A stretch of DNA of 64,000 nt from Ancylomarina sp963977525 (GCA_963977525.1 CAXBPC010000012.1:62001-126000), one strand, 5' to 3'. Counted from the stretch's first letter, positions 1 through 9,743 are shown. Notes: generated by a model not told the origin, from the letters alone. Translations and numbers: made by a program.

Positions 1-28
1 TTATATCAAATTAGAATTGGTGTTTAAA

Positions 29-189
29 TTTCTTTAAGCTGCTTCGCTATGCGTTGCAGCTTTTGTTTTGTTAGGTGACAAAGGGTGAATTTTGTTACAC
101 CTATATTACACCTGAGGAGAAATGAAATGAAAAAGCAGCATTGAAAAATGCTGCTTTGCTTGTAAATAGAGGTGGAGAGGAAGGGATTT
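29..189. repeat. Left copy of the tRNA-Ser junction repeat (candidate attachment site)
   Basis: This segment matches 34349-34507 in order and orientation. It contains a hairpin with AAGCTGC arms (36-62), a shared stretch with two ACACCT-type hexamers (about 92-115), the tRNA terminator hairpin (130-157), and the last 15 bases of the tRNA-Ser 3' end (174-188, GGAGAGGAAGGGATT). Homology stops after that, so no functional tRNA is present here. A displaced tRNA 3' end is the classic scar of a tyrosine-recombinase element. The extra downstream homology suggests tandem or repeated insertion at the same tRNA. No integrase gene lies next to it inside the window. Confidence 0.75.
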
Positions 190-400
190 CACTATACACT
201 GCAAAGGCTTAATGCACAGTCATTTGTGAGTGCTTGAGAATTTGTGTTCACCTGATAGTTCACCGATGTTTTAGAAAATATAGTGAATTGTGTCGCATAT
301 CTCAAATATATGAAGAGTGTTAAGGGATATATAAAATGGGAATCCTATTCAGCAATATAATTGAGAGCAAAACTTATTATCTCATGGGCTCATCCGAATC

Positions 401-589
401 ATGGACCAATCACAATTGGAATTAAAAGATCTTTTAGATCTCAAGTTCGAAATCGAGAGAAAAGTGAGCTTATTTGAAGCCATTCAAACGGTGATACAAC
501 ATCCCTTATATTTTATGTATGACTCGCCTAAGAAATTAGTTGAGGCTATTCACAAGAAAAGAGCTTTAGATGTTTCTCTCCAGTTTTAA
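401..589 (+). CDS. Small hypothetical protein (62 aa)
   Basis: This is an ATG-started ORF of 62 residues just inside the left end of the candidate island. The product is charged and probably mostly helical, with a leucine-rich start (LELKDLLDLKFEIERKV). I recognise no family. It is followed 11 bp later by another short ORF in a different reading frame, so the two may be a pair or the remains of one gene. Whether it is real is uncertain. Confidence 0.35.
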   Translation: MDQSQLELKDLLDLKFEIERKVSLFEAIQTVIQHPLYFMYDSPKKLVEAIHKKRALDVSLQF

Positions 590-600
590 ACACCTTCCTG

Positions 601-837
601 GTGTATGCTAACGACATGGCTAAGGAAATGCTAAATGCCAATCATCAGCTCGTTGAGAGTTTAGCACCACTATATCAAAACAGTCTCTCTAAAAGCCGAA
701 GAAATAGGAGAGAGAGCTTTTGTAACATTCTGCATCAAATCGTCTACGAACAAGCCTATCTAGCAAACCTAACCAAAGAATGTCATCGCATTACAATGCC
801 TTATCACTCTGCAATGCAAGAAAGAATATTCTTTTGA
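601..837 (+). CDS. Small hypothetical protein (78 aa, GTG start)
   Basis: This is a 78-residue ORF opening with GTG; an ATG lies five codons in, at 616. The product is basic in the middle (KSRRNRRES) and otherwise helical, with no motif I can name. It follows the 62-aa ORF by 11 bp in another frame. A small cargo gene at the island edge, or half of a frameshifted gene, are both possible. Confidence 0.3.
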   Translation: MYANDMAKEMLNANHQLVESLAPLYQNSLSKSRRNRRESFCNILHQIVYEQAYLANLTKECHRITMPYHSAMQERIFF

Positions 838-840
838 ATT

Positions 841-1125
841 CATGCTTTCTACATTCAATCAAGAAATATGATTGTGGTTACCTATGTAATAAATGGTAAA
901 ATGTGCTGTTTTTTTTAAACATTGAATTTGCTAGATTTGACACTACGAATCTTAATTGAAATTTGATAGCTTTACTTAAAAGTTCGTGTATTTCAGAATA
1001 AGGACATATAAGATAATGTTTAGAAGATAAATATATAAGTCTCAATTATCCGTGTATATTCAGCTTTTATATAGATGTAAAAGAAATAATATCAATGTTC
1101 CTAATTAGTTAATTTATATTATACA
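841..1125. other. Intergenic region before the first HMA-AraC regulator
   Basis: This 285-bp AT-rich stretch lies between the small ORFs and the AraC-type regulator. I see no ORF, RNA or strong hairpin. It must hold the promoter of the regulator, but no clear TAnnTTTG element stands out. Confidence 0.4.
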
Positions 1126-1692
1126 ATGACTCGTATAATTTGCATTAAAAACATGGTTTGCCCTCGCTGTATTGAAACCGTGAGAGAGATATTCAATAAG
1201 TTGAATATTGAAACGTCCTATATTAAACTAGGTGAAGTAAGCATCTCTGAAAATATAAATGATTCTCAAAAAACTCAATTAGAAGAAGAATTGGCAACCA
1301 GAGGATTTGAATTACTAGAAGACCATAGTTCAAAAACCATTGTTCAAATCAAAGCCATTGTGGTAGAACAAATACATTATAACAAAGAAAGCCTTACCGT
1401 CAATTTTTCTACCTTCTTATCGGAAAAGTTGAATCAAGACTATACTGCGCTGAGTAAACTTTTCTCATCTGTGGAAGGTGTCACCATCGAGAAATATATA
1501 TTGAAACAAAAAATAGAGAAAGTAAAAGAGTTGATTGTGTACAATGAGCTTAACCTTTCTGAAATTGCATTTCAATTGGATTATAGCAGTGTGGCTCACC
1601 TATCATCCCAATTTAAGAAAGAAACAGGTATGACCCCATCCGCATTTAAAAAGCTTGAAAAAAGAGACCGCAACACATTGGATTCTATTTAA
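1126..1692 (+). CDS. HMA-AraC fusion transcriptional regulator (first copy)
   Basis: The 188-residue protein joins an N-terminal heavy-metal-associated-like domain (about 1-70) to a C-terminal AraC-type helix-turn-helix domain (about 85-180). The HMA loop reads NMVCPRC with Cys12 and Cys15, which could bind Cu(I). The AraC half shows KIEKVKELIVYNELNLSEIA and the second-helix pattern SSQFKKETGMTPSAFK. It sits 167 bp upstream of the copper ATPase gene on the same strand. A copper-sensing activator of copA is the natural inference. A second copy (10731-11303) precedes the Cus cluster. The domains are clear; the metal and target are inferred. Confidence 0.85.
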   Translation: MTRIICIKNMVCPRCIETVREIFNKLNIETSYIKLGEVSISENINDSQKTQLEEELATRGFELLEDHSSKTIVQIKAIVVEQIHYNKESLTVNFSTFLSEKLNQDYTALSKLFSSVEGVTIEKYILKQKIEKVKELIVYNELNLSEIAFQLDYSSVAHLSSQFKKETGMTPSAFKKLEKRDRNTLDSI

Positions 1693-1859
1693 AAATTCAA
1701 TAAAACTAGACTCTTACAAGTGCGAAACAGTTTTGTGAATTGCAAAATTGCTTCGGTATTAAATCTTACTGGTAAGCAAAATCTTATAAATGACATCCCG
1801 AATTGTGTAACAAATAACACCTCTTTCATATCCATCTTTGTATTATAAAATATAAAGTC
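1693..1859 (+). promoter_or_regulatory. copA upstream region with imperfect palindrome
   Basis: The region contains TTGTGTAAC followed by AATAACACC (about 1803-1822), an imperfect dyad of GTGTWA half-sites. An ATCTTTG element then lies about 20 bp before the copA ATG, close to the Bacteroidota -10 consensus TAnnTTTG. The half-site resembles the TTGTGnACA boxes upstream of 11399 and 23735. It is plausibly the target of the HMA-AraC regulator, but this is inferred from similarity only. Confidence 0.4.
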
Positions 1860-4112
1860 ATGAAAGAAGCCATTACATCAGATTATAATTCGAGCATAGT
1901 AAAAGATAGTCATAAAGTTTCAGGAATGACATGTGCCTCCTGTGCAGTTAGTCTTGAATCCTATCTTAAACCTGTTGAAGGAATCAAACAAGTAGCAGTT
2001 AATTACCCCAACCAATCAGTAGCATTGGAATATGATTCAGCAAAAGTTTCTCTAGAAACCCTTCAACAGAAAGCAAGAGAAATAGGTTACACCATTTTAA
2101 TAGGTGAAGCGAAAGAAACACAAAAAGCATTCAATGAAATAGAGGAAAAGAGACTGAGAAATCTAAAATCAAAACTAATATTCTCAGCAGGTTTTTCTAT
2201 CCCAGTATTCATTATAGCTATGTTCTTTATGGGGCAAATTCCCTATGAAAACTGGATAATGATGATGCTATCAGTTCCTGCCTTATTTTGGAGTGGTTCA
2301 GAATTCTTTGTAATTGCATGGAACAAACTGAAACACTTTTCAGCAAATATGGATACACTCGTTGCACTAAGTACAGGTACCGCTTTTGTATTTAGTGTAT
2401 TCAACACCGTATATCCTGAGTACTTTTTAAGTCGAGGCGTAACCCCACATGTCTACTATGAATCCGCTGTTATTATAGTAACACTCATTTTATTAGGAAG
2501 ATATTTAGAAGAAAAAGCAAAAAGCAAAACATCTTCAGCCATTAAAAAACTAATGGGCTTAAAACCAAAGGAAGTGGTCGTTATAAGAAACGGAGAAGAA
2601 CAGACTATAGCCTATGATGAAATCTTGAAAGGTGAACTTATCATTATTAAACCAGGAGACAAAGTGCCTGTGGATGGCACAGTCAAAAAGGGGGAATCTT
2701 TCATTGATGAAAGCATGATTTCAGGAGAACCCATCCCTCTTGCAAAAACAAAAGGAAGCAAGGTATTTGCTGGTACAATCAATCAAAAAGGCTCACTGAG
2801 AATCATAGCTAATAAAGTGGGTGATGAAACGCTACTTTCTCAAATAATACAATTAGTAGAGCAAGCACAGGCCAGTAAACCAACCATTCAAAAACTGGTT
2901 GATAAAGTGGCGGGTATATTCGTTCCTGTAGTAATCGGAATTTCGATACTCACTTTTGCTATTTGGTACATGATTGGCCCAGAGCCATCATTCACATATG
3001 CCCTACTGACGCTCATTACTGTCTTAATAATTGCTTGTCCATGCGCATTAGGATTAGCCACTCCTACTGCATTAATGGTTGGTATTGGTAAAGGAGCGCA
3101 ACAAGGGATATTAATAAAAGACGCACAATCATTAGAAACAGCCTATAAGGTTGATACACTTATCCTTGACAAGACTGGTACGATTACAGAGGGTAAACCC
3201 AAAGTAACAGATTTAATTTGGGAGGAGGAAGCAGATTCAACTCATTTGGGACAAGTTCTATTATCAATAGAATCTCAATCTGAGCATCCCATTGCAGAAG
3301 CAATAGTACAACATCTAAAAACCAACGATACAAAAGTCATTAGTACCGAATCGTTTGAAAGTATCACAGGTATGGGAGCTAAAGCTAGCTTTGAAAACAA
3401 GACTTATATAGCAGGTAATGAGAGACTCATGGTTACTCACCAAATAGAAATTCCACACCAACTAGCCCAACGTGCAGAAATGCTAAAGTCAGAAGCTAAA
3501 ACGGTAGTATACTTTGGAGCTGATGATAAAGTCGTATCAATTATAGCAATTGCTGACCAGGTAAAACCAACTGCGCATTCCGCTATTCAACAGATTCACC
3601 AAATGGGTATTGATATATATATGCTTACAGGTGATAATGAGCAAACTGCATCCGTTATTGCCCATGAGGTTGGCATTAAAAACTACAGGGCAAACGTAAT
3701 GCCAGCAGACAAAGGAAACTTTGTTAAGCAATTACAAGAACAGGGCAAAACTGTAGCAATGGCGGGTGATGGCATAAACGATTCTCATGCCCTTGCTCAA
3801 TCGGATGTAGGTATTGCCATGGGAAGTGGAACAGATATAGCTATGGAAAGCGCAGGCATCACTTTGATGCATTCCGATTTAAAACAAATTGCAAAAGCCA
3901 TAAAATTGTCCAAGGCTACTATGCAAACCATTCAGCAAAACTTGTTTTGGGCATTCATTTACAATTTGATAGCTATCCCTATTGCGGCAGGAGTATTATA
4001 CCCACTCAATGGATTTCTTTTAAATCCAATGATAGCTGGAGCAGCCATGTCTATGAGTTCAATATCAGTATTGACTAATAGTCTACGATTAAGAAAACGC
4101 TCAATTAATTAA
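1860..4112 (+). CDS. copA: Copper-translocating P1B-type ATPase CopA
   Basis: This 750-residue Cu(I) export ATPase of the inner membrane has one N-terminal HMA domain (GMTCASC, Cys25/Cys28), paired membrane helices, the A-domain, the metal-site CPC motif (residues 393-395, ACPCALGLATPTA), the phosphorylation motif DKTGT (Asp437), the HP dipeptide (SEHPIAEAI) and the hinge GDGIND (Gly636/Asp637). The CPC motif and the ATP-binding HP place it in the P1B-1 Cu(I)/Ag(I) class. It lies between the HMA-AraC regulator and small copper-handling genes. The length is normal for a single-HMA CopA. Confidence 0.96.
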   Translation: MKEAITSDYNSSIVKDSHKVSGMTCASCAVSLESYLKPVEGIKQVAVNYPNQSVALEYDSAKVSLETLQQKAREIGYTILIGEAKETQKAFNEIEEKRLRNLKSKLIFSAGFSIPVFIIAMFFMGQIPYENWIMMMLSVPALFWSGSEFFVIAWNKLKHFSANMDTLVALSTGTAFVFSVFNTVYPEYFLSRGVTPHVYYESAVIIVTLILLGRYLEEKAKSKTSSAIKKLMGLKPKEVVVIRNGEEQTIAYDEILKGELIIIKPGDKVPVDGTVKKGESFIDESMISGEPIPLAKTKGSKVFAGTINQKGSLRIIANKVGDETLLSQIIQLVEQAQASKPTIQKLVDKVAGIFVPVVIGISILTFAIWYMIGPEPSFTYALLTLITVLIIACPCALGLATPTALMVGIGKGAQQGILIKDAQSLETAYKVDTLILDKTGTITEGKPKVTDLIWEEEADSTHLGQVLLSIESQSEHPIAEAIVQHLKTNDTKVISTESFESITGMGAKASFENKTYIAGNERLMVTHQIEIPHQLAQRAEMLKSEAKTVVYFGADDKVVSIIAIADQVKPTAHSAIQQIHQMGIDIYMLTGDNEQTASVIAHEVGIKNYRANVMPADKGNFVKQLQEQGKTVAMAGDGINDSHALAQSDVGIAMGSGTDIAMESAGITLMHSDLKQIAKAIKLSKATMQTIQQNLFWAFIYNLIAIPIAAGVLYPLNGFLLNPMIAGAAMSMSSISVLTNSLRLRKRSIN

Positions 4113-4175
4113 ATACAGACCAACATACACAGAGTATTAAAGACAGCACATTAACAAATATAAATAGTAACAATT

Positions 4176-4556
4176 ATGAAAACTAAAATTAATATCGGAA
4201 TTAGAATCTTATTGGGTAGCGCTTTAATCCTTTTTGGGGCGGATAAATTTCTGGAATTTATTCCACATGGTCATACAATGACGGAAAATTTAATGAACGC
4301 TTTTATGGGATTAGTAGCAAATAAATTCATCCTTCCAACGGTAGGTATTGTAGAAATATTAGTTGGGGGTTCTTTGCTACTCAACAAATTTACAAACCTT
4401 TCTTTGTTGGCAATGGTACCTGTGAGTTACGGTATAGTGGCCTTTCATTTAGCAGTTGACATTCCAGGAGTTGTATTGGGCGCAGTAATAGCACTTTTAA
4501 ATGTATATCTGCTTTTGCAGAAAAAAGACGAACTGATCGTTTTATTAAAATCATAA
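4176..4556 (+). CDS. DoxX-like small membrane protein
   Basis: The 126-residue protein has four predicted membrane helices and the DoxX-type opening (GIRILLGSALILFGADKFLEF), with a short His-containing loop (PHGHTM). DoxX-family proteins are integral membrane proteins of poorly defined role, often linked to redox or stress. It sits 63 bp after copA and overlaps the next ORF, so it is probably co-transcribed with copA. A role in copper handling is inferred only from this position. Confidence 0.7.
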   Translation: MKTKINIGIRILLGSALILFGADKFLEFIPHGHTMTENLMNAFMGLVANKFILPTVGIVEILVGGSLLLNKFTNLSLLAMVPVSYGIVAFHLAVDIPGVVLGAVIALLNVYLLLQKKDELIVLLKS

Positions 4557-4591
4557 TGCTTAATTCAATATTTTTCAAAAAAAATAAAAAT

Positions 4592-4804
4592 ATGAAGCCT
4601 ATAAAATATAAAACGAACATTAATTGCGCAAGTTGCCTGCAATCAGTTATTCCTTTTTTAAATGATTTGGATAATGTTGACACTTGGAAAGTAGATACAG
4701 ACAACCCTGATAAGATTTTAGAAGTCAACCTAGACGATGAAAATGAAGAAACAGTAATTGAAGCTGTTAAAAAAGCAGGTTTTACTATAGCAAAGATTAA
4801 CTAA
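4592..4804 (+). CDS. Small HMA-domain copper chaperone-like protein
   Basis: From the ATG at 4592 this encodes about 70 residues forming one heavy-metal-associated fold, with the metal-site NCASC near the start and a beta-alpha-beta-beta-alpha-beta pattern (acidic middle, KKAGFTIAKI end). An upstream in-frame ATG at 4556 would add 12 Lys/Phe-rich residues that the family does not need, so I prefer 4592. It closes the copA gene set and could deliver Cu(I) to CopA. A terminator follows 37 bp later. Confidence 0.75.
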   Translation: MKPIKYKTNINCASCLQSVIPFLNDLDNVDTWKVDTDNPDKILEVNLDDENEETVIEAVKKAGFTIAKIN

Positions 4805-4841
4805 TAGAATAGGGTACCCCAGCAAGATGTATAAACAATAG

Positions 4842-4870
4842 CGGTTTGTGTACTAACACAAACCGTTTTT
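4842..4870 (+). terminator. Rho-independent terminator of the copA operon
   Basis: Arms CGGTTTGTG and CACAAACCG are perfect 9-bp complements around a 6-base loop, followed by TTTTT. It lies 37 bp after the HMA chaperone gene. Confidence 0.85.
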
Positions 4871-5582
4871 GTATAAAATAAGTATTTTGATAGCCGAACA
4901 GTAATAGTTTTAAATCCGCTACTGCTCATACATAAATCATTAGAAATTATATATTTTCAACTGCCTATTTTTAGTTTCTTCTATGAGTAAACAAAAGAAA
5001 ACTGCAATGCATAAAAACCACAAAGCTCCAACTTGTTGAGGATTGGGCTTTATGAATTTACTTAAAGGTCTCTGGCGCACTTTATTGATAAGCATATGAA
5101 CAGAGATTATTAACTAGGGAACAGAATAGGGTACAGTAAAATGTTTTCAATCCCATAAATCATTAGTAAACAGTGTTTAAGTTCTTTTTGTCTGGGTTCT
5201 GCTGGGGTTACTTTATAAATCCATGAATGACTATAAGGCGTTCTCTCCTCGGGCTGCTACGAAAAGTTTATTAAGAGTTTCCATAATCCTCCCGACCACT
5301 ATCGGGATGGCTGTTCCACTTTCTTTGAAGCTACAGATGGATATCAGACATGGTAAGTACACCTCATACTCCAATATATTTGTAATCTGAATATCCAATA
5401 CTTACTCAATTCTCTTGATCAATCTTATATCTTTTAATGGCTGACATTAATTTCTATGTTGAGCTAATTATTAAAATTCCAGAAATTAGTTTAGTGATGT
5501 TATAATAGTTTTGTTTTTTTTATTGTTGTCATTTTGAACAGACTTATTCTAATTGCTGAATTGTGGGGATTTTCAAATTAAT
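4871..5582. other. Long non-coding stretch with decayed sequence
   Basis: There is no intact gene. The interval holds a small dyad TCCCGA/TCGGGA (5290-5307). On the minus strand, a readable tail of about 30 codons runs from about 5330 to a stop near 5231 (ends ARGENAL), which looks like a remnant of a lost gene. Otherwise it is AT-rich and featureless. Confidence 0.45.
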
Positions 5583-5613
5583 CATAGGGTAAATTCACAT
5601 CAGTTCGGTATAC
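5583..5613 (+). promoter_or_regulatory. Shared 31-bp element upstream of the ECF sigma gene
   Basis: CATAGGGTAAATTCA, six bases, then TTCGGTATAC. The same 31-bp layout recurs at 9818-9848, with 25 of 31 positions identical by my alignment. Two conserved blocks about 17 bp apart look like -35/-10 boxes of an alternative sigma factor. The element starts about 150 bp upstream of the sigma gene, suggesting autoregulation by the ECF factor encoded here. Confidence 0.55.
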
Positions 5614-5735
5614 ATGTAATAGCTGCAATTAAAATATTGCATCAGAAATTACAGAAGGACCCTAAGCTGTTTTATATAAATCTTTTAAGTAAATTACGCT
5701 TGTACTTTTAATGATTTATTTTAAATCGAATTATT

Positions 5736-6299
5736 TTGACAGAGAAAGAATTTAAGCAGTTTTTTGATAAAAATTTTGAAGGGCTTCGTAGTTATTTATA
5801 CTACAGGTCGGGTAATTTGGAATTGGCCACAGATTTGGCTCAGGACACATTGCTTGAACTCTGGAAGAAACAGACGAAGAACGAAGGGAAAAAAACGATT
5901 GGATTTGCCTATAAAATTGCCAATGATCTTTTTATTAGCCGATATAGAAAGAGTCTTGTTGAGGCCAAATACATCAACTCATTGGAATTTGAATTCATGG
6001 AAATATCTCCTGAAAAGGTCTTGGAATTTAAAGAACTGAAAGAGACATATGAGCAAACATTAGCCGAAATGGACGAAAGACAACGAGTGGTTTTTCTTAT
6101 GAGCCGCTTAGAAGGTCTGAAATATCGAGAAATTGCTGAACGATTGGATATCAGTGTAAAAACCGTAGAGAAAAGGATGACTGGGGCACTTTTCACATTT
6201 AAAGAAGTTCTAAAAGTACTTTATTATTTTCTGGTTTTTTCAAGTTCTGTTGAAAGTCTAAAACTCGTTGGCAATTACATTAAAATGCACGTAGGATGA
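5736..6299 (+). CDS. ECF-type RNA polymerase sigma factor (FecI-like)
   Basis: The 187-residue protein has sigma region 2 (about 10-40, YRSGNLELATDLAQDTLLEL) and region 4 (about 110-150, ERQRVVFLMSRLEGLKYREI, then a helix-turn-helix with ISVKTVEKRM). The start is TTG at 5736: the nearest upstream in-frame stop is at 5712 and no ATG lies between. Its stop codon overlaps the ATG of the FecR-like anti-sigma gene by 4 bp, the usual coupling in Bacteroidota. The C-terminus carries an extra hydrophobic stretch (VLYYFLVFSSSV). It probably transcribes the downstream receptor genes. Confidence 0.9.
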   Translation: MTEKEFKQFFDKNFEGLRSYLYYRSGNLELATDLAQDTLLELWKKQTKNEGKKTIGFAYKIANDLFISRYRKSLVEAKYINSLEFEFMEISPEKVLEFKELKETYEQTLAEMDERQRVVFLMSRLEGLKYREIAERLDISVKTVEKRMTGALFTFKEVLKVLYYFLVFSSSVESLKLVGNYIKMHVG

Positions 6300-7153
6300 G
6301 AAAGAGCAATGCAAACTATAAAAATTTAGATAGCGATTCAAGTGAATTGTTTTCGATGCTTCGGGTACCTTGGTCTAAAGCCAAAAGTGAAGTATGGGAA
6401 GACACGCGTGTTAAAATGAAGCCCCGTTCAGTTATTGCTTTGAAACCTCGTTCTCTGTTTTGGCAAGTATCTGTTGCTGCTGCTGTTGTAATCACATTCG
6501 GACTTGGCTTATTTATGAAAACCTATACAACAACTGTTCAAACATTAACAGCACAACACTTAAGTACTCAATTACCCGATGGTTCAAGCGTTGATTTAAA
6601 TGCAGGTAGCGAAATTTCATATCACCCCTATTGGTGGATGGTAAACCGAAAAGTGAATTTGAAAGGAGAAGCATTTTTTGAAGTAGAAAAAGGAAGTGAA
6701 TTTAGTGTTGAATCTTCTGTTGGAATTACTGAAGTACTTGGAACAAGCTTTAATATCTTTGCTCGTAATGAACGTTATGAAGTCACGTGTTTTACCGGAG
6801 AAGTAAGAGTACAGGCTGTTTCAACTTCAAATAGCGTTATTTTGCATCCAAAAGAAAAAGCTATACTTAGAACAGGTCAACTTGAAGTTGATAAAGTGAC
6901 TAATATTGAAGATACAAGGGCATGGTTGTCAAATAAAATTGTTTTTACTTCGGTTTTGTTAAAAGAGGTATTCCAGGAAATTGAACGCCAATATTCAGTA
7001 AAAATTAGTGTGCCCAAAGGGCTTACTCGAGTATATACAGGTAGCTTCGACAAAAATGAATCTTTAGACAATATTCTTAAAATAATTTGTCGCCCTTTTG
7101 AGCTTAGCGTTCAGAAGAGTTCTGCTACTGAATATCGAATCGATAAAAAGTAA
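6296..7153 (+). CDS. FecR-family anti-sigma factor
   Basis: This 285-residue single-pass inner-membrane protein has a short cytoplasmic N-terminus, one membrane helix (about 57-76, VSVAAAVVITFGLGLF), a periplasmic FecR domain (LPDGSSVDLNAGSEISYHP, GEAFFEVEKG) and a C-terminal DUF4974-type domain. It would hold the upstream sigma factor until the TonB receptor signals. It overlaps the sigma gene by 4 bp and precedes the receptor by 76 bp. Family membership is clear; the inducing ligand is not shown by sequence. Confidence 0.92.
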   Translation: MRKSNANYKNLDSDSSELFSMLRVPWSKAKSEVWEDTRVKMKPRSVIALKPRSLFWQVSVAAAVVITFGLGLFMKTYTTTVQTLTAQHLSTQLPDGSSVDLNAGSEISYHPYWWMVNRKVNLKGEAFFEVEKGSEFSVESSVGITEVLGTSFNIFARNERYEVTCFTGEVRVQAVSTSNSVILHPKEKAILRTGQLEVDKVTNIEDTRAWLSNKIVFTSVLLKEVFQEIERQYSVKISVPKGLTRVYTGSFDKNESLDNILKIICRPFELSVQKSSATEYRIDKK

Positions 7154-7229
7154 AAGTTCAATTAATTCATAAATTTACCAAGTATCAAATTTAAACAGAT
7201 AGGTAAACTTTTGTACTGCCGATTTAGAT

Positions 7230-9743
7230 ATGAATAAATGGACCTTTAATAAAATATCAGTTCTAAGGAAGAAATATTTGATCTTCCTTTTTTTCCTTTT
7301 TTGGGGTAGTGTTTCACATGCGCAAGAAATTGATATTCACGCAAACAACATGGCTTTAAATAAGTTGTTGATTGAAATTCGCGATATCTACAATTTGAAT
7401 CTGTCCTTTAATGATCAGGAGCTTTCTAACTACAAAATCACCTTACACCAACATTTTGATACACCTGGTGATGCCTTTAATTTTTTAACAAGGAACTTAC
7501 CCATCTCGTTTGAAAAAACAGGTAATGTATATCTCTTTTACCCCAGAAAGCCAGTAAAGCTTCCATCGGTGAATTATGGATTATCGGGTAGGATACATGA
7601 TGAAGAAAGTGGAGAAAGTTTGCCTTATACCCATGTTGTTATCAATCAAATGGGAGGTCTTTCTGATGAACAAGGCAACTTTAACTTTACTTCTGCCATT
7701 GATAGTATGTTTCATTTGAATATTTCATATCTCGGTTACCAGAAACTCGACACAATAGTTTCGCATGGTAGCAATTATAGATTTGATCTTTCTGCTGGGA
7801 ATGTCAATCTGAATGAGATTATTGTATCAGCTAATCCAATTTCCTATTCTCAACAAGTGGGGACTCAGGCCGGTCTTATGCGAATAAACCATAAAGTTGC
7901 CTTACTAATTCCTGGGAATGGTGACAACTCTGTTTTTAATTTACTACGACTGCAGCCAGGGATTATGGCAGCAGGTGATCAATCAAACGATTTAATTATA
8001 TGGGGAAGTTATGCCGGGCAAAGTCAGGTGAATTTTGATGGGATGACCTTGTTTGGGCTCAAAAATTATAACGATAATATCAGTGCGGTAAACCCCTATA
8101 TGGCCAAAGATATTCGGGTACACAAAGGAGGATTCGACGCCCAACTTGGCGAACGTGTTGGCGGTATTGTAGACATTACAGGAATAGATGGAAGTAAGCA
8201 AAGACCAGGAATGAATTTCAACTTGAATAACATGACGATGAACGTACTCGCAAAAACACCGATTGGGCCCAAAATATCTGTTGTTGCGGCTTACCGACAA
8301 ACCTATTACAACCTTTATTCCCCTAACGATGTAAAATGGGAGGATGCTAATCAAACTCATTTTAATGGTAATAGCATTCTGACAAATCCGGATTATAATT
8401 TTCGTGATGGCAACCTGAAATTTTCAGGACAAACCGAAAAGGGCAATACCTATCACATCAGTAGTTTTTGGGGCCAGGATCGTTTCTCCTATTCCATAGA
8501 ACAAGCACATCAAAATACAGTTATCGAACAAAAATTGGATGAAAAGAATCGACGCTATGGAATTGGTGCTAAGTATACCATGCTTTGGGAAGGAAAAGGA
8601 AGTTCATCTTTTAATATAGCTTATTCTGGTCTGCAAGCTGAAGTTAGTGATGTCCAAAATAGCTCTCAATCGTTGATGGGCCATAGTATGAACAGCAGAA
8701 ATGAACAGACTCAAAACGATATCACCGAACTAAAGGCCCACCTCTCCGGAAATTTGAGGATATCGCCAAGGCAGGTAATTGATTATGGTGCTGGATTAAT
8801 CAGAAATACAACTCTTCTTAAAGATAATACATTAGCTGAGAATCAGTTACAAAATAATGAGCATGGAGCACAAGTCATGGCTTATTTGCAAAATCGTTAT
8901 TCTCCTACTAATCAAATCGATCTTAGCTATGGAATACGAACAGATTATTCATTAGAGCTTAAAAAAATATATCTGCAACCTCGCCTTAACATGTCGTTTA
9001 AGCCTTCTTCAGAAGTACAGTTTAACGCGTCGTGGGGACTTTACAATCAATTTATAGTTTACGATTCGGAGATTGATCAATATGACAATTACCAATATAG
9101 ATGGATGATTAGTAATGGAGCAGATATTCCGGTTATTTCTTCCCAGCATTTAATTGTTGGAGGAGTCTATCGTCAAAATGGATTTAGTTTTAGTGTGGAA
9201 GGGTTTTATAAAAACACACAAGATATTTCACGCTTGGTTCAGAACGGAACTCTCAATACACGATACCAAGGGAAAAATAAAATAAAAGGAATCGATGTAT
9301 TTCTGAAGAAAGACTATCAAGGTCATGCAGCATGGATATCCTATTCGCTTGCACAATCGTTAGAATGGTTTCCTTACTTTCAGGATACTCAATACCAAAA
9401 TGCGCTTCAAGATCAACGTCATGAATTCAAAATTTCGGGTTTATTTAATTTATCACCCTTTTATTTATCGGCCAACTATGTTTATGGCTCAGGTTATTTA
9501 CAAAACACCAATATATCATCAACTGATCATCCTTATAAAAGATTTGATGTTTCAGGAATTTACCGCTTTCCCTTAAAGAAGATAAAGCTTGAAACCGGTT
9601 TTTCGATACTAAACCTCTTCAATACTAAAAACATAAAATACTCCAACCTGACCCAAATTCCTGACGAAGGAGATGAGCTTGTCAGCATTTACTCAGAGGC
9701 GGTTCCATTTACGCCTTCTGTTTTTATAAATATTACCTTTTAA
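7230..9743 (+). CDS. TonB-dependent outer-membrane receptor with STN signalling domain
   Basis: The 837-residue receptor has a signal peptide ending near residue 31 (SVSHAQ), a secretin/TonB short N-terminal domain (about 32-105) of the type that talks to FecR, a carboxypeptidase-regulatory-like beta domain (about 118-195), a plug (about 200-320) and a 22-strand-type barrel ending in Phe. It completes a sigma/anti-sigma/receptor trio. The copper neighbourhood and the Met-rich lipoprotein next door suggest a metal or metal-complex substrate, but this is inference; siderophore or organic ligands remain possible. Confidence 0.92.
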   Translation: MNKWTFNKISVLRKKYLIFLFFLFWGSVSHAQEIDIHANNMALNKLLIEIRDIYNLNLSFNDQELSNYKITLHQHFDTPGDAFNFLTRNLPISFEKTGNVYLFYPRKPVKLPSVNYGLSGRIHDEESGESLPYTHVVINQMGGLSDEQGNFNFTSAIDSMFHLNISYLGYQKLDTIVSHGSNYRFDLSAGNVNLNEIIVSANPISYSQQVGTQAGLMRINHKVALLIPGNGDNSVFNLLRLQPGIMAAGDQSNDLIIWGSYAGQSQVNFDGMTLFGLKNYNDNISAVNPYMAKDIRVHKGGFDAQLGERVGGIVDITGIDGSKQRPGMNFNLNNMTMNVLAKTPIGPKISVVAAYRQTYYNLYSPNDVKWEDANQTHFNGNSILTNPDYNFRDGNLKFSGQTEKGNTYHISSFWGQDRFSYSIEQAHQNTVIEQKLDEKNRRYGIGAKYTMLWEGKGSSSFNIAYSGLQAEVSDVQNSSQSLMGHSMNSRNEQTQNDITELKAHLSGNLRISPRQVIDYGAGLIRNTTLLKDNTLAENQLQNNEHGAQVMAYLQNRYSPTNQIDLSYGIRTDYSLELKKIYLQPRLNMSFKPSSEVQFNASWGLYNQFIVYDSEIDQYDNYQYRWMISNGADIPVISSQHLIVGGVYRQNGFSFSVEGFYKNTQDISRLVQNGTLNTRYQGKNKIKGIDVFLKKDYQGHAAWISYSLAQSLEWFPYFQDTQYQNALQDQRHEFKISGLFNLSPFYLSANYVYGSGYLQNTNISSTDHPYKRFDVSGIYRFPLKKIKLETGFSILNLFNTKNIKYSNLTQIPDEGDELVSIYSEAVPFTPSVFINITF

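Noticed and set aside
4390..4728. 112-aa minus-strand ORF opposite the DoxX-like and HMA genes
   Set aside because: Shadow of two real plus-strand genes; composition and lack of motifs fit an antisense frame.
5290..5307. TCCCGA/TCGGGA dyad as a terminator
   Set aside because: No T-run and no gene ends near it; noted only as a small repeat within decayed sequence.
5231..5340. Minus-strand coding tail (ends ARGENAL) and similar GTTCTCTC-type segments at 23155 and 33876
   Set aside because: The shared stretch is short and the frames differ; too little to claim a common gene or repeat.
5764..6196. Alternative ORFs within the ECF sigma gene
   Set aside because: The sigma frame has clear region 2 and region 4 motifs and couples to fecR; the others are shadows.
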